A stretch of 64,000 bases of DNA, taken from positions 18,007-82,006 of the forward strand of contig DHVE01000028.1 of assembly GCA_002412495.1 (NCBI GenBank). Direction: 5' to 3'. The translations under genes were made by a program, and so were the position numbers. Each line of letters begins with the position of its first letter. Position 1 is the first letter of the stretch. Below, piece by piece: positions 25,491 through 34,175 of this stretch. The DNA is from Betaproteobacteria bacterium UBA5216 (lineage in GTDB: Bacteria > Pseudomonadota > Gammaproteobacteria > Burkholderiales > SG8-41). The notes under the pieces were generated by a model that was given only the letters and a program-made list of their open reading frames with translations, did no database searches and had not been told where the DNA came from.

Positions 25491-27173
25491 ATGAAAAGAT
25501 ATTGGACTATCGGGTTGTTATCCTGTTGCGCATGGCTTGGCAGCGCCAGCGCACAAACCGCCGACGAATTGATCAACGCCGGCAAAAATACCGACAATGT
25601 GCCCGTGCAGGGGATGGGCTACGACCTGAAAAACTACAGCCCGCTGAAGCAGATCAACAAATCGAACGTCAAACGCCTGGTGCCCGTGTGGGCCATCAGC
25701 CTGATGAACATACATGGCGAAACCGCGCAGCCCACGATTTATAACGGCGTGATGTACGTGGTCAACGCCACGCAAACCTTTGCCATCGATGTCGCCACCG
25801 GGCAGCAAATCTGGCGCACGGAAGTGCAGTGGGCGCCGGATGCCGCAGCGAAAGCCTGCTGTGGCGTGACCGCGCGCGGCACCGCCACGATTTACAACGG
25901 CAAACTGTTCCGCGTCACGCTCGACAATCACGTGCTCGCGCTCGACCTGAAAACCGGCAAGGAAATCTGGAAACAGAAATTTGCCGATCACAAGGAAGGC
26001 TACACCGCCACCAGCGCGCCGCTGATCGCCAACGGCGTGGTGATCACCGGCATGGCGGGCGGCGAATTCACCACGCGCGGCTTCCTGAACGGCTGGGACC
26101 CGGAGACCGGCAAACACCTGTGGCGCCGCTACACCGTGCCCGCCCCGGGCGAGCCGGGTTCGGAAACGTGGCCCAAGGATAGCGACGCCTACAAGCAAGG
26201 CGGCGCGCCCACGTGGCGCAGCGGCGCGTACGACCCCGAGCTCGACCTGGTCTATTGGGGCACCGGCAACCCGGCACCGTGGACGCCCGGTAGCCGCAAC
26301 GGTCTCGATGGTTTGTATGCCAGCACCCTGCTCGCAATACGCCCCAAGACCGGCGAAATCGTCTGGCACTACCAGTACACGCCGAACGATGTGTGGGACG
26401 TGGACGGTACCGATGAACCGGTGCTCGCAAATATCACGTTCGAGGGTAAGCCGCGCAAGGTACTGTTTCAGTTCAACAAGAATGGTTTTGCGTACACCAT
26501 CGACCGTACCAACGGCAAACTGCTGGCGGCGCATCCGTTCACGCGCGTGAACTGGGCTTCGCGTATCGATTTGACCACGGGGCGCCCCGTGGTCAACGCG
26601 GAGCTGTACGACCAGATCGTCAAAGGCGAGGAAGTATCCGTTTATCCGCAGCGCGGCGTGAACGCGGTGCCGATTGCATTCAATCCGAACACCGGCCTGG
26701 CCTATACCAGTTCATGGAACATCCCACGCATTTTTAAAATTGCGCCGCCGACCGGCAAACCGCAGGTTATCGGCCAGCGCTCGACGGGGACCATCGCGCG
26801 CGCCTACGTGCCAAAGCCCGGCGAAGTGGTTGGGCACCACATTGCCTTCGACCCGATAACCGGCAAAAAGAAATGGGAAATCCCGTTACTGGATCGCGCC
26901 AACTCGGCAGGTATGCTGGCCACCGGCGGCGGATTGTTGTTCACCGGTTCTGTCGAAGGCAAGTTCCTTGCGCTCGACGAAGAAACCGGCAAAACGCTCT
27001 GGGAATTCCAGACCAGCTCCGGTATCAACGCCACGGCCGTGACCTACACGCACAAGGGCCGACAGTACGTGAGTATCGCCTCCGGCATCGGCGGCAACTC
27101 CGCGCGCGCCATGTCACGCGGCGGCGTGCCGCTGGGTGGATCGATGTGGACGTTTGCGCTGATGCCGGATTGA
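25491..27173 (+). CDS. PQQ-dependent dehydrogenase (quinoprotein alcohol dehydrogenase-like)
   Basis: A 560-residue periplasmic quinoprotein. The ATG at 25491 follows GGGAGGGGAGC and starts a signal peptide cut near ASAQTA; the frame is open for 285 bases upstream but this holds no homology. The beta-propeller shows YDLKNYSPLKQINKSNVKRL, the vicinal cysteine pair in KACCGVTARG (residues 123-124) that sits over PQQ, WDPETGKHLWRR, and PNDVWDVDGTDEP, with the calcium/PQQ-site Asn and the catalytic Asp candidate. Trp-docking repeats such as LALDEETGKTLWEF recur. No cytochrome c domain is fused, so a separate cytochrome must accept electrons. Alcohol or aldehyde is the expected substrate. Confidence 0.94.
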   Translation: MKRYWTIGLLSCCAWLGSASAQTADELINAGKNTDNVPVQGMGYDLKNYSPLKQINKSNVKRLVPVWAISLMNIHGETAQPTIYNGVMYVVNATQTFAIDVATGQQIWRTEVQWAPDAAAKACCGVTARGTATIYNGKLFRVTLDNHVLALDLKTGKEIWKQKFADHKEGYTATSAPLIANGVVITGMAGGEFTTRGFLNGWDPETGKHLWRRYTVPAPGEPGSETWPKDSDAYKQGGAPTWRSGAYDPELDLVYWGTGNPAPWTPGSRNGLDGLYASTLLAIRPKTGEIVWHYQYTPNDVWDVDGTDEPVLANITFEGKPRKVLFQFNKNGFAYTIDRTNGKLLAAHPFTRVNWASRIDLTTGRPVVNAELYDQIVKGEEVSVYPQRGVNAVPIAFNPNTGLAYTSSWNIPRIFKIAPPTGKPQVIGQRSTGTIARAYVPKPGEVVGHHIAFDPITGKKKWEIPLLDRANSAGMLATGGGLLFTGSVEGKFLALDEETGKTLWEFQTSSGINATAVTYTHKGRQYVSIASGIGGNSARAMSRGGVPLGGSMWTFALMPD

Positions 27174-27194
27174 GTGCCTCCTCTCCCCTTCCCA

Positions 27195-27212
27195 TCTCCC
27201 GCGAGCGGGAGA
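27195..27212. terminator. 8-bp palindrome of REP-like sequence after the PQQ dehydrogenase
   Basis: TCTCCCGC and GCGGGAGA enclose a two-base GA turn, within a CT-rich then GA-rich context (CTCTCCCC before, GAGGGTGG after). It resembles a dispersed palindrome commonly seen in proteobacterial gaps. It may attenuate read-through into the receptor gene at 27325, but there is no T-run. Confidence 0.5.
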
Positions 27213-27324
27213 GGGTGGCCATGGGCCGGGAGAGGGCTGCCAAACGACCGGGGTGCCACGTGTTGTCGTCTTACGTTAACCCCTGCGAATCACAGAGTCG
27301 CACACACTGACCGGAACCCGTGAT

Positions 27325-28296
27325 ATGAAACCTCTGCATCACCTTATGTGCGCGTTAACAGCCGCGCTGATTGCGCCCACCGTGCCATGCTCGGCAGCAG
27401 ATTTTCCAGAAAAGCCCGTGCGCTTCATCGTGCCGTTCCCGCCCGGCGGCGGCACCGACGCACTGGCGCGTATCCTCGCGGCAAAGCTCTCCGAGTCGTG
27501 GGGCCAACAAGTCATCATCGACAATCGCGGCGGCGCGCAGGGCAGCCTCGGCACCGCGCTCGGCGCAAAAGCCGTGGCCGATGGCTACACCATCACACTG
27601 GGCCACTCTGGCGCGCTGGTGATCAATCCGCACATGTATGACAACCCCGGCTACGACACGCTGAAGGATTTCGCACCGGTGACGCGCGGCACCGACATGC
27701 CTTACATCCTGATCCTGCACCCCTCCGTGCCGGCAAAGACGATGAAGGAACTTGCACAACTCGCGAAACAGCATCCGGGCAAACTCACCTTTGCCTCCAC
27801 CTCCGCCGGGCCGCAGTTGATGGGCGAACTGTTTCGCCTGATGACAAAAACCGACATGGTGCATGTGCCGTACAAAGGTGCAGGGCCCGCCGTGATCGAT
27901 CTGCTGGGTGGCCACGTCGGCATCATGTTCTCGGTGCCCAGCTCGGTGAACCCGCACATCCGCGCCGGCAAACTGCGCGCGCTGTCGGTGTCCGGCATGA
28001 AACGCGAAGAAAGCCTGCCCGACGTGCCCACCATGACCGAAGCCGGCTTCAAGGATTTCGGTGACGCACGCGAGTGGTACGGGATCGTCGCGCCGGCGAA
28101 TACGCCCGCCGACGTGATCGGCAAACTCAACAGCGCCATCGTCCGCGCGCTCAACGCGCCCGACGTGCAAAAACGCTTGCAACCACTGGCACAAAAAGCC
28201 GTGCCGGGAACAGCGGCTGACTTTAGCGACTACATCCGCACGCAGTTTGGGTTATGGGGCAAAGTGGTTAAGGCTACTGGGGCGAAGGCGAATTAG
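27325..28296 (+). CDS. Bug/TctC-family solute receptor
   Basis: A 323-residue receptor with a signal peptide ending CSAADFPEK. It carries the standard VRFIVPFPPGGGTDALARIL, VIIDNRGGAQGSLGTALGAK, ADGYTITLGHSGALVIN and MVHVPYKGAGPAVIDLLGGHVG. LRALSVSGMKREESLPDVPTMTEAG is the hinge region. It lies downstream of the PQQ dehydrogenase on the same strand, 152 bases after its stop, which suggests it may bind the acid product or substrate of that pathway. The start ATG at 27325 has only a weak purine run upstream (CCCGTGAT). Confidence 0.93.
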   Translation: MKPLHHLMCALTAALIAPTVPCSAADFPEKPVRFIVPFPPGGGTDALARILAAKLSESWGQQVIIDNRGGAQGSLGTALGAKAVADGYTITLGHSGALVINPHMYDNPGYDTLKDFAPVTRGTDMPYILILHPSVPAKTMKELAQLAKQHPGKLTFASTSAGPQLMGELFRLMTKTDMVHVPYKGAGPAVIDLLGGHVGIMFSVPSSVNPHIRAGKLRALSVSGMKREESLPDVPTMTEAGFKDFGDAREWYGIVAPANTPADVIGKLNSAIVRALNAPDVQKRLQPLAQKAVPGTAADFSDYIRTQFGLWGKVVKATGAKAN

Positions 28297-28387
28297 TGGC
28301 GCGAGAGGACAGGTCAATACAAACTTGCGGCAATTTCAGGTTTGCCACTTTTCGCAGAAACTTAATGCTTTATGAAGTGTTACAGGA

Positions 28388-28415
28388 TTGACGCTAAGAT
28401 GTTGTTTAATATAGC
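28388..28415 (+). promoter_or_regulatory. possible sigma-70 promoter for the TIGR02391-like gene
   Basis: TTGACG (28388-28393) and TATAGC (28410-28415) are separated by 16 bases in an unusually AT-rich stretch (28330-28470). It is oriented towards the gene at 28480. The match to -35 is good and to -10 fair; the call is by eye only. Confidence 0.35.
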
Positions 28416-28479
28416 TATTGCTGAAATACTCAGTAACAATTTAACGTACAGCGTGCTGAGTTAGAACTGTGAAGCACTG

Positions 28480-29301
28480 ATGCGCGTTAGAGACTTGATC
28501 ACCGCCGTTGATGAATTCCGCGGAAAGCTAATTGAGCACCGGGACTTGTGGTCTCAATCTCTCAGTCAGCCGATACCGAGCTTTCCCGTGCGGAATCAAA
28601 AAGAACTTGAGGAGCAATCGCATTGGCTAACACGTCGTCTGGGGGCGCTTCGCCCATACATTGAGCGCTTCGACAAGCACTGGCTGATGTCGCATCAGGC
28701 AACCGGGAGCCTATGGGACACTTTGGACGCGTCGGTTGGATTGAGCCAAGTCTCGCAAGTCAAGGGGCCCTCATTGAGGACTGTGATTGAAAAGCTCAAT
28801 ACCATCGCTGGAAAGCTAGAGACGCTTGAACAGGACGACGAAATTCCCGCCGATCCGACTAAGCCTCTCAAAGCCGGGTTACCCGCTGATGGACTGATGC
28901 TGGCTTATCTCGATCATCTGCATCCGTACATCGCTAGGGGTTGTGGTCAGTTATATCGAGACGGCCACTATTCGCAGGCGGTTAGCGAATCAACGAAAGC
29001 AGTCTTTCAGTACCTCCGCGATATTTCCGGTTTGAGCGGGGACGGAGCGGCATTGGCACAGGCGGCGTTTAGCTTGAACAGGCCTGTCCTGGCCTTCAGC
29101 GATTGTTCGGATCAGACGAAGAAAGATGAACAGGTAGGGTTCATGGAAATGCTCGGCGCTTTTGCCAAGGGTGTTCGCAATCCGCTCGCCCATACACACG
29201 GGAAACAGGAGGAAGCACAGAAAGCCTTCGAATATATCGTGCTAGCTTCCCTACTGTGTCGGCGAATAGACGATGCCGCGCCCAAGGTTAAACACCCCTA
29301 A
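28480..29301 (+). CDS. TIGR02391 (Ymh-type) family protein
   Basis: A 273-residue soluble protein whose C-terminal half is the TIGR02391 module: YIARGCGQLYRDGHYSQAV, SESTKAVFQYLRDISGL, DEQVGFMEMLGAFAKGVRNPLAHTHG. The RNPLAH signature and helical layout are also reminiscent of HEPN-like folds. The N-terminal half (about residues 1-130) is helical and unrecognised. Base composition is visibly lower in GC than its neighbours, codons such as TTA, AGA and CTA are more frequent, and it stands alone between intergenic regions, so it was probably acquired. Members occur on mobile or defence-related segments, but no function has been established for this one. Confidence 0.82.
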   Translation: MRVRDLITAVDEFRGKLIEHRDLWSQSLSQPIPSFPVRNQKELEEQSHWLTRRLGALRPYIERFDKHWLMSHQATGSLWDTLDASVGLSQVSQVKGPSLRTVIEKLNTIAGKLETLEQDDEIPADPTKPLKAGLPADGLMLAYLDHLHPYIARGCGQLYRDGHYSQAVSESTKAVFQYLRDISGLSGDGAALAQAAFSLNRPVLAFSDCSDQTKKDEQVGFMEMLGAFAKGVRNPLAHTHGKQEEAQKAFEYIVLASLLCRRIDDAAPKVKHP

Positions 29302-29673
29302 CTTTAGCGAGCGTAGCGTGGGAACGTCATTTGTGCCCACCTTACAAACAGCATTCGGTTGGCTTGCCCTATTTCGAGTGCAGCCCTGATGTAACGCAGT
29401 ACAATCCGGGTGCATACGCACCAACGGCTGGACGACCGGCGGCTTTCCCACCATCCGTTATAATTACCGGGCCATGATTTTCCCGCCCTCATCTGCGTCC
29501 CGCCGCTGGCCCCACGCCGCGATTTTTCAGACGCATCCACCGTCCCGCCGATAACGTTCGCGGGCGCGTGCCGCCGATCCAGCAAGTAAACACCTTACGG
29601 TAACACCGTACGGCCTCGCGCAATTCGCGCAAATTCCTTCATCCAATTCCATCATTCCCTCGCAGGAGTATTC
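29302..29673. other. 372-base intergenic region with degenerate dispersed repeats
   Basis: I see no convincing gene here. Near the left end GTGGG (29318-29322) and CCCAC (29336-29340) form a short hairpin; this part and the segment AGCCCTGATGTAACGCAG with CAATCCGGGT (about 29381-29411) look like worn copies of repeats common in proteobacterial gaps. Further right, TATAAT at 29459-29464 could be a -10 box for the flavoprotein gene at 29674, but no good -35 lies 16-18 bases upstream. Confidence 0.4.
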
Positions 29674-30999
29674 ATGAATTCCATACGCAGAAATTTGCTC
29701 AAGGGCGCCGCCGCAACCACACTCGCGGCTGCCGTTTCCATCAAGGCACAACCGCTGATCATGAGTCCGTCGTCGGAACTCCTGCCCAAATCCGGCAAAC
29801 GCCGAGTGCTGATCCTCGGTGGCGGCTGGGGCGGGCTGACCGCCGCGCGTCATGTACGCGAGCAGGCACCCGATCTTGAAGTGGTGGTGATCGAACGCAA
29901 CCCGGTGTTCTGGTCGTGCCCGCTCAGCAATAAATGGCTGATTGACGTGGTTGACACGAATTTTCTGGTGCATTCGTACCTGATCCCGGCACGTAAACAC
30001 GGCTACACCTTCATACAGGCCGAGGTGTCGGACATTGACCGCGGCAAGCGCCGCGTTCACACCGCGCAAGGCCACATTGATTACGACTGGCTGGTGATTT
30101 CAGCGGGCATCCGCTACGGTTTTGAAACGTGGTTTGGCAATGACCGCAAGGCGATCGATTACACGCGAACGAATTACGCCACGGCCTATATTCCGAGCGC
30201 GGAGCATGCGTTGGTCAAACAGAAAATCCACAACTTCAAGGGCGGCACGTTTGTTATGACGCTGCCCCCGCCGCCACATCGCTGTCCGCCGTCGCCCTAT
30301 GAGCGCGCTTGCTTGATGGCGTGGTTGTATCAAACGAAAAAGGTCAACGCCAAAATCATTATTCTCGACCCGAAGCCGCGCATCGCGCCGATTACCGCTG
30401 GTTATACGCAGGCCTTCAAGGAGTTGTATCCGAACACGATTACCCATGTGCCCAACGCGACCATCAAGGAAGTCGATCCCTTCAACAAAGTCGTCAAGAC
30501 CGCCGCCGGCGATTTCAAATTCGATGACGCGCTGCTGATGACGCCGCACCAGGCGGCCGACCTGGTATGGAAAGCCGATCTCATCGGCAAAACACCGGAC
30601 GGCAAACCCACCGGGTGGGCAGGCGTGCATCCGCTGTTTTACAACGCGCCCAATGACCCGCAGGTGTTCGTCATCGGTGATTCCGTGGGTGCGGTATCGC
30701 CGCACTTCGGGCACTACCCGAAGGCAGGCCATGTGGCGAATCGTCAGGGGCGTTCCGTCGCGCAATACATTGCCGCCCAGGCCAAGGGTCAGGAATTGAA
30801 GCCCATCATCATCGACAACCTGTGCTACATGCTGGTGAACAACAATCCGCGCGAGGCCATTTCAGTTCAGTTCGATTACAAGATCGGCGCGGACGGCCTG
30901 CTGCTGCAAACACAGATCGACGATAACGAACGGCGCGAAGAATTGTGGAAAGAAGACCTGCGCTGGGTGGATATCATGTACAAGGATTTTGTTGTTTAA
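29674..30999 (+). CDS. flavocytochrome c sulfide dehydrogenase-type flavoprotein, Tat-exported
   Basis: A 441-residue FAD protein of the FccB/SoxF type. The N-terminus has the twin-arginine motif IRRNLLKG and an alanine-rich h-region, then the FAD-binding RVLILGGGWGGLTAARHVRE (residues 44-63) and VVVIERNPVFWSCPLSNKW, whose Cys (about residue 84) matches the redox-active Cys of sulfide dehydrogenases. A second dinucleotide region contains FKFDDALLMTPHQAADLV, and VFVIGDSVGAVSPHFGHYPKAGHVAN is the FAD-closing motif. The C-terminal FCSD-flavin_3 domain reads CYMLVNNNPREAISVQFDY. No partner cytochrome is adjacent. It probably oxidises sulfide in the periplasm, passing electrons to a cytochrome encoded elsewhere. 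Confidence 0.93.
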   Translation: MNSIRRNLLKGAAATTLAAAVSIKAQPLIMSPSSELLPKSGKRRVLILGGGWGGLTAARHVREQAPDLEVVVIERNPVFWSCPLSNKWLIDVVDTNFLVHSYLIPARKHGYTFIQAEVSDIDRGKRRVHTAQGHIDYDWLVISAGIRYGFETWFGNDRKAIDYTRTNYATAYIPSAEHALVKQKIHNFKGGTFVMTLPPPPHRCPPSPYERACLMAWLYQTKKVNAKIIILDPKPRIAPITAGYTQAFKELYPNTITHVPNATIKEVDPFNKVVKTAAGDFKFDDALLMTPHQAADLVWKADLIGKTPDGKPTGWAGVHPLFYNAPNDPQVFVIGDSVGAVSPHFGHYPKAGHVANRQGRSVAQYIAAQAKGQELKPIIIDNLCYMLVNNNPREAISVQFDYKIGADGLLLQTQIDDNERREELWKEDLRWVDIMYKDFVV

Positions 31000-31073
31000 A
31001 AACAAAATCCACACATCAGCCCCGGTATGACGCCGCAAGCTGACGGCAGCCGCGGGGCTGCGCGGCGCAATGT

Positions 31074-31136
31074 AGGGTTCTGCGACATTCTTGAACCCTG
31101 CAAACTGCCTTGCCACTTGCAGGCGATAGCGCCTGC
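31074..31136. terminator. pair of hairpins between convergent genes
   Basis: AGGGTTC (31074-31080) pairs with GAACCCT (31093-31099), and GCAGGCG (31119-31125) pairs with CGCCTGC (31130-31136) around ATAG. A third, weaker GC hairpin lies near 31046-31061. They fill the gap between the flavoprotein gene and the minus-strand dioxygenase gene and may end both transcripts, though without T-runs. Confidence 0.45.
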
Positions 31137-31151
31137 GTCACAACCCCCGAG

Positions 31152-32036
31152 TTAAACCGGCCGATCCCCCCGCACCAGTATCCGATACAACATGCGATGC
31201 TGGCTGTGGTCGAAATCGAAACCTGCCTTGTGCATGGTCGAGCGGTCATCGATGATCAGCATGTCGCCCAGCCGGTATTCGTGCACGTAGGCAAACTCGG
31301 GGCGGATCGCGGTATCAAGCAACTCCTGCAAAAACACCTGCGTATCTTCCGGCGTCATGCCGATGATTTTTTCGGTTTTGCTCTTGTGAAACCAGATGGC
31401 CTTGGCGCCGGTTTCCGAATGAGTGCGCACCAAGGGCTGGATAGTCGGGGGCTTTTTCGCCATCAGTTCAATTTGCGCCTTCAGGATATCGGGATTGGCG
31501 ATCTTGAAACGCGCGCTGCTGATCAGCGTGTTTTCCGTTTTCATCGGCGTGATGCGCTGCTTTAAATCTTCCGGCAGCGCGTTGTAGGCCGCCTGCATGT
31601 TGCACACCGAAGTGCCGCCGCCTTTGTCGGGCAGCGAGATCGGGTAGAGCATGGTGAACTTGGGCGGCACTTCCTGATTGGTGTGGTCGGTGTGCCAGGT
31701 GGAGTTGGTCGCGACCTTGGCCGGATTGCCCTTGCTGTCGCGGTGACGGTTCGACAACACGCTCACCAGCGGATGGCCATCGACGAGGTAGCGGCGATTC
31801 TGGTCTTCCATCAGGTCACCGAACAGCCGCGCCGCGGCCTCGTATTGCGCGGGCATGAATTCCTGGCCGCGTATCACCAGCACCGTATGATCAGCCACGG
31901 CCTGATTGAGCCGCTTGCGGGTTGCTTCGTCAACCGGCTGGCGCAGATCGATGCCGGTGACCTCGGCGCCGATAAATTCCTTGATCTTGGTGATTTTCAT
32001 GGTCTGCGGTTTTGCCACTGCGTCTATGCCGTCCAT
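31152..32036 (-). CDS. TauD/TfdA-family 2-oxoglutarate dioxygenase
   Basis: A 294-residue Fe(II)/2-oxoglutarate dioxygenase. The iron ligands are the HxD in STWHTDHTN (about residue 119) and the late His in DRSTMHKAGFDF (about 268); the 2-oxoglutarate-binding Arg is in QHRMLYRILVRGDRP. The N-terminal IGAEVTGIDLRQPV is the family opening. ATG 32036 is chosen because CAGGAGAT precedes it at good spacing; an ATG at 32000 is also possible. Family members hydroxylate taurine, sulfonates, 2,4-D and similar acids. It follows the receptor gene at 32169 (132 bases apart, same strand), so the receptor may supply its substrate. A paralogue lies at 35454. Confidence 0.92.
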   Translation of the reverse strand: MDGIDAVAKPQTMKITKIKEFIGAEVTGIDLRQPVDEATRKRLNQAVADHTVLVIRGQEFMPAQYEAAARLFGDLMEDQNRRYLVDGHPLVSVLSNRHRDSKGNPAKVATNSTWHTDHTNQEVPPKFTMLYPISLPDKGGGTSVCNMQAAYNALPEDLKQRITPMKTENTLISSARFKIANPDILKAQIELMAKKPPTIQPLVRTHSETGAKAIWFHKSKTEKIIGMTPEDTQVFLQELLDTAIRPEFAYVHEYRLGDMLIIDDRSTMHKAGFDFDHSQHRMLYRILVRGDRPV

Positions 32037-32168
32037 CGGTTTATCTCCTGATGTAGCAGGTCCGGACTATCCGGATCAGCGTGTCCCACAACTCTGGCGA
32101 AGATTCTACTCCCGGAATGACAGCCGGTGATTGAAGATAGCCCACGATGCGGTGGCAAGGTTCCCTCT

Positions 32169-33149
32169 TCAATCCGCTTTTACGTTTGCAACCTTGACCA
32201 CTTTCGCCCACTTTGCGGATTCCACCTTCAGGTAGTCGCCAAAGCGTTGCGGGTCCATCAGAACGGATTCCGCGCCCTGATTCAGGATGAAGTTTTTCAT
32301 CTCGGCACTTTCCACGATCTTTGCCACGGTGCCATACAGCCGTTCGATGACGGGTGCCGGTGTTTTAGCCGGCGCAAGCAGTCCGGTCCACGAATTCACT
32401 TCAAAATCCTTCAGCCCCTGCTCGCTCAATGTCGGCAAATCAGGCAACAGCGGCGAGCGGTTCAGCGCCGCCAGGCCCACCGCGCGCACCTTGCCCGATT
32501 TGATTTGCGACGTGACCGACGTGAGGCCTGTGCAATACATCTGCACCTGCCCGCCCATCAAATCCACCACTGCGAGCGCGCCGCCCTTGTACGGCACGTG
32601 CGCGGCCTCGATGCCCGCCGACTGCTTGAAAAGTTCGGCGCACAAATGCGTCGTCGTGCCATTGCCCGAGGCGGCGAAGTTAAGCTGCCCCGGCTTCGCG
32701 CGTGCATACGCGATCAATTCCTTGAGGGTCGCCGCCGGCACGGCGCGATTCACCAGCAGTACAAACGGCACCGACGCGAACATGGCAATGGGCGCCAGAT
32801 CGATGAGCGGGTTATAGCCCAGATGCGCGTACATGCTGGGGCCGATGGCCAGCGGCCCGTTAATGCCGATGAGCAGCGTGTAACCATCAGGCGGTGCCTT
32901 CGCCGCCAGCTCCGAGCCGATATGGCCACCGGCGCCCGCGCGGTTGTCCACCACCACCTGCACCCCCAGCGCCCGCGTCATATGCCGGGCGAGTTCGCGC
33001 CCGAGGATGTCGTTGGTGCTCGCGCCCGGCGGATACGGAACGATCAGACGAATCGGCTTTGAAGGATATGGCTGCGCCCAGCCGAAATGCGGCATGAATG
33101 TGCCGGCGAGTCCCAAGTATCCCAACAGCCCGTTCAATACAACGCGCAT
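32169..33149 (-). CDS. Bug/TctC-family solute receptor
   Basis: A 326-residue receptor with a short signal peptide (MRVVLNGLLGYLGLAGTF) ending near GWAQPY. It contains RLIVPYPPGASTNDILGREL, where Asn-Asp replaces the usual Asp in the first loop, VVVDNRAGAGGHIGSELA, PPDGYTLLIGINGPLAI and AAHVPYKGGALAVVDLMGGQVQMYC. GGGAGAGTCG before the ATG is a good ribosome binding site. It is upstream of the dioxygenase gene at 31152 and probably transcribed with it. The divergent alpha/beta hydrolase begins 112 bases away. Confidence 0.92.
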   Translation of the reverse strand: MRVVLNGLLGYLGLAGTFMPHFGWAQPYPSKPIRLIVPYPPGASTNDILGRELARHMTRALGVQVVVDNRAGAGGHIGSELAAKAPPDGYTLLIGINGPLAIGPSMYAHLGYNPLIDLAPIAMFASVPFVLLVNRAVPAATLKELIAYARAKPGQLNFAASGNGTTTHLCAELFKQSAGIEAAHVPYKGGALAVVDLMGGQVQMYCTGLTSVTSQIKSGKVRAVGLAALNRSPLLPDLPTLSEQGLKDFEVNSWTGLLAPAKTPAPVIERLYGTVAKIVESAEMKNFILNQGAESVLMDPQRFGDYLKVESAKWAKVVKVANVKAD

Positions 33150-33261
33150 CGACTCTCCCGGAGCATCCTAAATTGATCCATCCACCGCCAGCCCGCCGTG
33201 GTTGATCATACAATACGCCCATCACACGAACCGCGACCGGTTCAAACAACGGAGCAAACGC

Positions 33262-34089
33262 ATGCCCATCGCACGCATCAAACCGGATCTCGACATGCAT
33301 TATGTGATCGACGATTTCACCGACCCGTGGCGCAAGCCGGAAACTATCCTGTTGCTGCATGGCAACGCCGAGAGCAGCGCCGTGTGGTTTGGTTGGGTGC
33401 CGCATCTGGCACGCCGCTACCGCGTGGTGCGCGCGGACATGCGCGGCTTTGGTGCGTCCACGGTGATGCCGCGCGATTTTCCGTGGTCGCTTGACCTGAT
33501 TGTCGATGATTATGTGCAGCTTTTGCAGCAACTGAACGTAGACCGGTTTCATTTGGTGGGTGCCAAACTCGGCGGCACCATCGCGCGCCGTTTTGCGTCG
33601 CGTTTTCCACAGCGTGTTCGCACCCTGACGGTGGCCGGTACCCCGCCGCCACGGCGCGAAGGCATAGCCGCCACGCGCCCGGCGCTGGTGAAGGAGTTCG
33701 AAACCGAGGGCGGCGTCGCGCACTGGGCCAGCCGCACCATGGCGGGCCGCCTGGGTAGCCGCTTTCCGGCAGAAGGCGCGCAGTGGTGGATCAATCTGAT
33801 GGGGCGCACGGCCGCCTCCACGCAGGTGGGGTTCAGCACCAAAATTTCACCGACGGACATCACCGATGATCTGCCGCGCATCACCTGCCCCACGCTGGTG
33901 ATCACCACCGAAGGCAGCGCGCTGGGTTCGGTTGACGTCACCCGCGCGTGGCAGCAAATGATTCCCAACTCACGGCTGCTGGTACTACCCGGCAATTCAT
34001 ACCATGTCGCCGCCAGTGACGCGGATCGTTGCGCGCAAGAGACGTTGGCATTCATCTCGGGCGAGGACGCTGCAACACCCGCTCGATGA
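33262..34089 (+). CDS. alpha/beta hydrolase-fold protein lacking the catalytic Ser
   Basis: A 275-residue alpha/beta hydrolase-fold protein. The oxyanion region is LLLHGNAESSAVWFGW, the following segment VVRADMRGFGAST is standard, and the core is otherwise complete. The nucleophile elbow, however, reads VGAKLGG: the codon AAA at 33565-33567 (residue 102) puts Lys where GxSxG needs Ser, Cys or Asp. The late His is retained in PGNSYHVAASD, and an acid lies near LVITTEGS. It may be a non-hydrolytic or changed enzyme. The ATG at 33262 has CGGAGCAAACGC upstream; earlier in-frame codons lack family similarity. The flippase gene follows after 13 bases. Confidence 0.85.
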   Translation: MPIARIKPDLDMHYVIDDFTDPWRKPETILLLHGNAESSAVWFGWVPHLARRYRVVRADMRGFGASTVMPRDFPWSLDLIVDDYVQLLQQLNVDRFHLVGAKLGGTIARRFASRFPQRVRTLTVAGTPPPRREGIAATRPALVKEFETEGGVAHWASRTMAGRLGSRFPAEGAQWWINLMGRTAASTQVGFSTKISPTDITDDLPRITCPTLVITTEGSALGSVDVTRAWQQMIPNSRLLVLPGNSYHVAASDADRCAQETLAFISGEDAATPAR

Positions 34090-34097
34090 AGCCGCTT

Positions 34098-34175
34098 GTG
34101 TAATGGCGGCACCAGCAACCCTGTCGCCTTCCGTCGCCACCGCATTGACCTCGCCCAAAAGTGTAATGGCGGCAC
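34098..34175 (+). repeat. 15-bp direct repeat carrying two in-frame start codons
   Basis: GTGTAATGGCGGCAC occurs at 34098-34112 and again at 34161-34175. Both copies contain ATG GCG GCA in the same reading frame, 21 codons apart, at the beginning of the flippase gene. Neither has a strong ribosome binding site. Confidence 0.7.
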
